Assembly: GCA_003024785.1 (NCBI GenBank)
Contig: PUQB01000098.1
Span: 398,572 to 462,571, forward strand
Direction: 5' to 3'
Source: Selaginella tamariscina
Lineage: Eukaryota; Streptophyta; Lycopodiopsida; Selaginellales; Selaginellaceae
Length of the DNA: 64,000 bases
The position numbers and the translations under genes were made by a program. The notes below the pieces were generated by a model that saw only the letters and a program-made list of their open reading frames with translations, made no database searches and was not told where the DNA came from. This document shows, piece after piece, positions 60,020 through 64,000 of the stretch (the first letter of the stretch is position 1; each line of letters begins with the position of its first letter).

Positions 60020-63000
60020 TGGACGATATGAAAATACTTACTTCTTAGTTAGGCTTTTGTGAACCTTGTGTCCTTGGCAAGCAGCATAAATTCCATTTTA
60101 ATTTTGAAGTGAGCACTTGAGCTTCTTGGCCCTTTGAGTTGGTTCATTTTAATATTTGTGGACCTATGTAAACTCAAAACCCATGGGAAGAAGCTTTATT
60201 TTCTTTTCTTTGTGGACGACTATTCATGTCGTCTGATGGTGAAGCTTTTAGTTCACGAGTTTGAGGTTCTAGTAGAGTTTAAGAAGTGGCACATAGCATC
60301 AATGTGGAAACTGGCAAGAGTAATGACAATAAAGGAGAATTTATGTCAATTGTACTTATAGCTTATTGTAATGCTTATGGAATACAAAGGTAAGTTGTTG
60401 TGTTTCATACTCATTAGCAGAATGGTGTAGCAGAGAGAATGAATAGGACCTTAGTGGAGTGTGCTTGCAACATGCTCCAAGATTCAAGCCTCCCCAACAC
60501 ATATTTGGGTGAAGCAGTCACAACCGAGCTCCAGCAAGGCAAAACACCAGAGGAGTGATGGATTGGTTGCAAGCTAGATGTCTCTAGCTTAAAGGTTTTT
60601 GGCTACATGGCATATACTCTCATATCTAAGGACATGAGGCATAAGTGGGACGGCAAGTTTAAACCCACAATCCTTCTTGGTTATAGTGAGGAGAGCAAGG
60701 CCTACAAACTCCTCAACCTTTATACACACAAGTTGATCATTGCCAAGCACACTATTTTTGATGAGTCTCAGACTTATGGAAATCAAATAAAGCAACTAGA
60801 GCATGATGGATATGAGAGTGAGGTGCCTCAAATTTGGAGTTTTACCAATAGGACAACTAGGGGAGTGGGGCCAATACATCCATGAAAGTACGGACAAATC
60901 AGACATTAGGAGAGTAGAGTCGCAGATTGGCAATTCTAGCAATGAGCCCTCTTCCAGTTGTAATGTCATAGTTTTTACTATGACTCGACCCTTTACTTTG
61001 GACGTTGACTGTTGTTACCTACTGTACTATGTTGATGGACCCTAGATGTAGTAGGAAACAGGCCCGCTTAGTGCACTTGGGTATCTGGTGATGGTCCGGC
61101 CGGTGTCATTAGGTATTTGCAGGAAACTCTAAGCGAAGCTAGAACTTACCTTCTAGAAACCCACCCCCAATTTTGACGTCCCGAATAGGCTGATTGGTCT
61201 TTGAGATCGGCGTGTTAAGTAGGGTTAGGAACCCCTAGGGTTGACCTAACCCTAGGGTTGCCCTAACCCACGCCCTAAAACCCCCACCCCCTTGGGTAGG
61301 GTTTAGGGGTAGGAGTAAGGGTGAGTTATAGGCTCATATTGCTAATTTATCTAAGGGGCTAGAATTCAGTGCCAGCCCACTAATACAAATAGGAAAAGAG
61401 GGGGGGGGGGCTCCGTCACATAAATAAGGTAGAGTATATGTAGGAGAGCTCCTGGGTTCATGAATGAGTTCGTTGCTCTTCTGCCGGTGCAAGCTTCAGC
61501 TTGTGTCGTTAAGGTACAACCCTCTGTTGTGCCGCCCTAACTTCCAGATGCCAGGGGTACGTCCCACCTTCGGGGTAGCTTACCCTTAACGTTGGCGAAT
61601 CCATGCCTGGGAGGTCTTGTCGGGATGCACGTTCCAAGAGGCAGAGGTTGAGGCTTGTCTCCAGCCTCCTCCTCCACGTCAAGCTAGGTGTAGCACTCAC
61701 GGCCAAGCAAGGCACATCCGTGTCCTTGTCCAACTGTGGGTGGGATCTTGTTTGACAGGTTCACGTTACCTGGTTCCTGAGGGTTCATTGAGGGGTTCTA
61801 GAGTTGGCATTTAGGAACCACGTTTGTGGTACTTGGTGCAACTCTTGAATCTAAGGGCTATGGCATGATAGCCCACATCTTGGAAGGCAGTGTCACATGG
61901 GGATGTGACACTGGGCTAAACGTCACATGGTACAACGCCCGAGGCACGCCCTTTGGGGTTATGTCATGGGCTTGTCGCTAAGGGGTTGGATACTCTAGCA
62001 AACAGGCATGCTTGTGCTTGCACTAGGGTGCTAAGCCTTGGGCATCCGCTCGAGGGAGGTTAGGTCTCGTAACTAGGTGTGCTTTGGCACACTTGGCTAG
62101 GGGAGTGTTCTCCTTGGAATCCAGGGGTTGAACAACCTAAGCTCATTAGCAGAAGCCCTTTCGTAAGGCACTCGCAAGGTCATGTGCTTAGGGTTATCCC
62201 AAACCTAGCCTTAGGGAGTTTGCTTAGCAGAACACTCGTGTCGCCTACGGCACACTCGTGTCCTCACTAAGTACTAGCCCTAGGTCTAGGGTGTAACTTG
62301 GCCACTCAAACCCTTAGGGGTTAGTCGTGGTTCAGGGTACCCCTTGTCGCCCTAAAGGGGTTGTACTCCCGGATGAGGGTGATTCCTCAAGGGGTAAGTG
62401 ACAATGCCTTAGCTCTGTCACGGGGTATGTGTGGAACACACGTCTCCTTGATGGGGGTTAGGGCATGAGCCTGTCTAGGTCTTCTAGGGCAAGACCCTAA
62501 GTCAACTAGGGTTATCCCTCAAGGGTTTTGGGGTAGACACTCTAGGGAGACTTAGGCTAAAACAACTAGGGTTATCCCTCAAGGGTTCTGGGGCAGACAT
62601 TCTAGGGAGACTTAGGCTAAACCCTAAGTCTCTTGTCCACTTGGGCATTAGAGTCTAACCCTAGGGGTCGTTGGGTTGTTCTGGGAACTTAGCGTTGCTC
62701 ACAGGGTGATGACGCCGAATGGCCACTGGCAGCCACGTGTTGCCCTTTGTTAAACCTCTGACATGTAATCCTCTAGCTAGTAACAACATGCAAACATAAG
62801 GAGCAAGGTTAGGATTTAGGGACATAACTTTTCTTTTTATATAAAATTAACCTAATGTTTAAGTTTGAATTTATCAATAAAAATTTGAATGTTCTCGTAG
62901 GCCCAACTTTAGCACCTTGTTGTTTCTCTTGGATTCCCATCCCCACAAAGAATGGTCAGCAATACTGTGAACAAATAGCTATGCAAATAGCCCTAGTAGC

Positions 63001-63984
63001 ATCTTGCCATGAGTCTCAAGAGTGCTCACAATTAGCACCAAGCCCGTAGCCCAAGGGACAATTTTTTACTTTGTAGTAGATGGGCATTGTGTACCATAGA
63101 CTTTTCAACAAGCCATGCAAAGCCTAGATGCAATTGCATGGAAGAAAGTAACGAACAATGAGATGAACAACATTATCAAGAACAAGGTACTCCTCCCAAT
63201 AGTTGAGCTCCCACCAAGTAGAAAAGCAATGGACACAAAGTGGTCGTTCAAAATTAAGTCAGTCCAAATGGCCAGCCTGAGAGAGATAAAGAGCACTTGG
63301 TTGCATGCGAATTTTCTCAAGTGGAGGGAGTGGATTTTACAGAGACTTATTTACTAATGGTTAAACTCACATCTATTCGTCTCCTAATGGTGCTAGCTGC
63401 ACAGTTTAATATACAATTGGAGCAACTAGATGTGAAGACAACCTTTTTGTATGGCTACCTCAAGGAGGTGTATGTCACTATAATAAAGGGTTTCAAGCTT
63501 GAAGGAGAGACAAGCAAGTATTGCAAGTTATTAAAGTCCCTCTGGCCTAAAGCAAAGTCCATGAGCTTGGTACGAGCTGATTGACGGCTTCTTTATTGAA
63601 CAAGGCTTTAGTAGGAGTGATGCTGATACTAACGTATATATTAAGCTTGTTGGGGAGCAACTCATCATTGTAGGAGTCTATGTTGATGATTTCATTATTT
63701 TATCAGTTAACCTAGTACTCATGTTGGAGATCAAGCAGCAAATTAAGCATGAGTTTGAGATGACTGACATGAGCAAGATAAATTATTTGCTTGGGGATTC
63801 AAGTGCTGCAAGATGATGGGGTCATGGCCTTATCAAACAACAATATATCTAAGATTTTCTCAAGAGGTTTGGGTTGAACAACATGAACTCTTCGCCAACA
63901 TTGATGTTGTAGAATGTGCACTTATTCAGAGAGATGTATCTAGAGATTAAGTAGTAGAAAGAGTAGATAGTAGGCAATTTGATC
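60020..63984 (+). mobile_element. Ty1/copia relic split by a solo LTR, continuing past the window
   Basis: Plus orientation. The GAG-pre-integrase end and integrase start read CEPCVLGKQHKFHF near 60060, with integrase core from about 60120 (LYFLFFVDDYSCR) and the integrase C-terminal part at about 60600-60890 (GYMAYTLIS..ILLGYSEESKAYKLLN). After the nested LTR come reverse transcriptase blocks: WSFKIK near 63245, QLDVKTTFLYGYLKEVYV near 63430 and the YVDDFIIL box near 63685. Order integrase then RT is diagnostic for copia. Neither LTR is in view. Broken several times; old. Confidence 0.85.
60964..62763 (+). mobile_element. Complete solo LTR, 1800 bp, with 5-bp target duplication
   Basis: TGTCATAGTTTTTACTATGA at the start, CCTCTGACA at the end; flanks TGTAA at 60959-60963 and 62764-62768. 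Collinear and highly similar to 10129-11899 with small indels. Inserted between the integrase and RT parts of the copia relic, so it is younger than that relic. Contains repeated CTAGGGTTATCCCTCAAGGG blocks near 62510 and 62565. Confidence 0.92.
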
Positions 63985-64000
63985 TACCTAATGGTGTGTA

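Overview
The window is land-plant nuclear DNA. Pointers are LTR retrotransposons of both Ty3/gypsy and Ty1/copia type with plant iMet-tRNA primer sites, F-box/kelch and F-box/LRR genes, an intronless germin-like protein, an actin terminal exon split at the plant intron position, and TTTAGGG-type telomere-like tracts. Where introns can be placed in gene-like sequence they are very short (about 50-90 nt, mostly 50-61). Together with AT-rich, microsatellite-rich intergenic DNA this suggests a lycophyte (Selaginella-like) or another non-seed plant, but the species cannot be fixed from the sequence.

Layout. 1-478: a 45-bp minisatellite and a foldback. 499-4469: two decayed host-like genes on the + strand, an unrecognised multi-exon gene with a weak methyltransferase-like end and an FCP1/HAD-type phosphatase-domain gene. 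5.0-12.2 kb: a broken Ty3/gypsy relic with a complete solo LTR and an LTR-like insert nested in it. 12.3-16.3 kb: a germin-like gene (14696-15349, the most intact gene of the window) whose upstream region carries an orphan actin last exon on the other strand. 16.3-19.5 kb: AT-rich spacer. 19.5-23.5 kb: an F-box/kelch-type gene and a decayed F-box/LRR gene; a 4.1-kb Ty3/gypsy element with paired LTRs sits next to the latter (23644-27739). 28.2-29.8 kb: a papain-like protease gene, frame-disrupted, with a partial duplicate. 32.1-33.9 kb: remnants of a repetitive minus-strand gene. 35.8-42.6 kb: a third, truncated germin unit split by a 5.06-kb DNA transposon. 42.6-51.3 kb: a second germin unit (pseudogene) followed by inverted copies of the phosphatase-like and unknown genes. 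51.3-64 kb: LTR fragments, a minus-strand copia relic, unrecognised decayed DNA, another FCP1-like fragment, a telomere-like tract and a plus-strand copia relic split by a second complete solo LTR.

The overall architecture is a large inverted segmental duplication: 478-16310 and 42595-51292 are inverted copies, about 26 kb apart, and differ by retroelement insertions and small indels. The germin unit exists three times, once at left and twice in tandem at right. The most interesting object is the DNA transposon at 35937-40992. It has terminal inverted repeats, an 8-bp target duplication (AGTGCAAT), a multi-exon transposase with three candidate catalytic acidic motifs, and an uninterrupted version of its target site in the neighbouring germin unit at 44218-44225.

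Few genes here look functional: the germin-like gene at 14696 is the clear one, the F-box/kelch gene is one nucleotide from open, and most others are pseudogenes or element relics.
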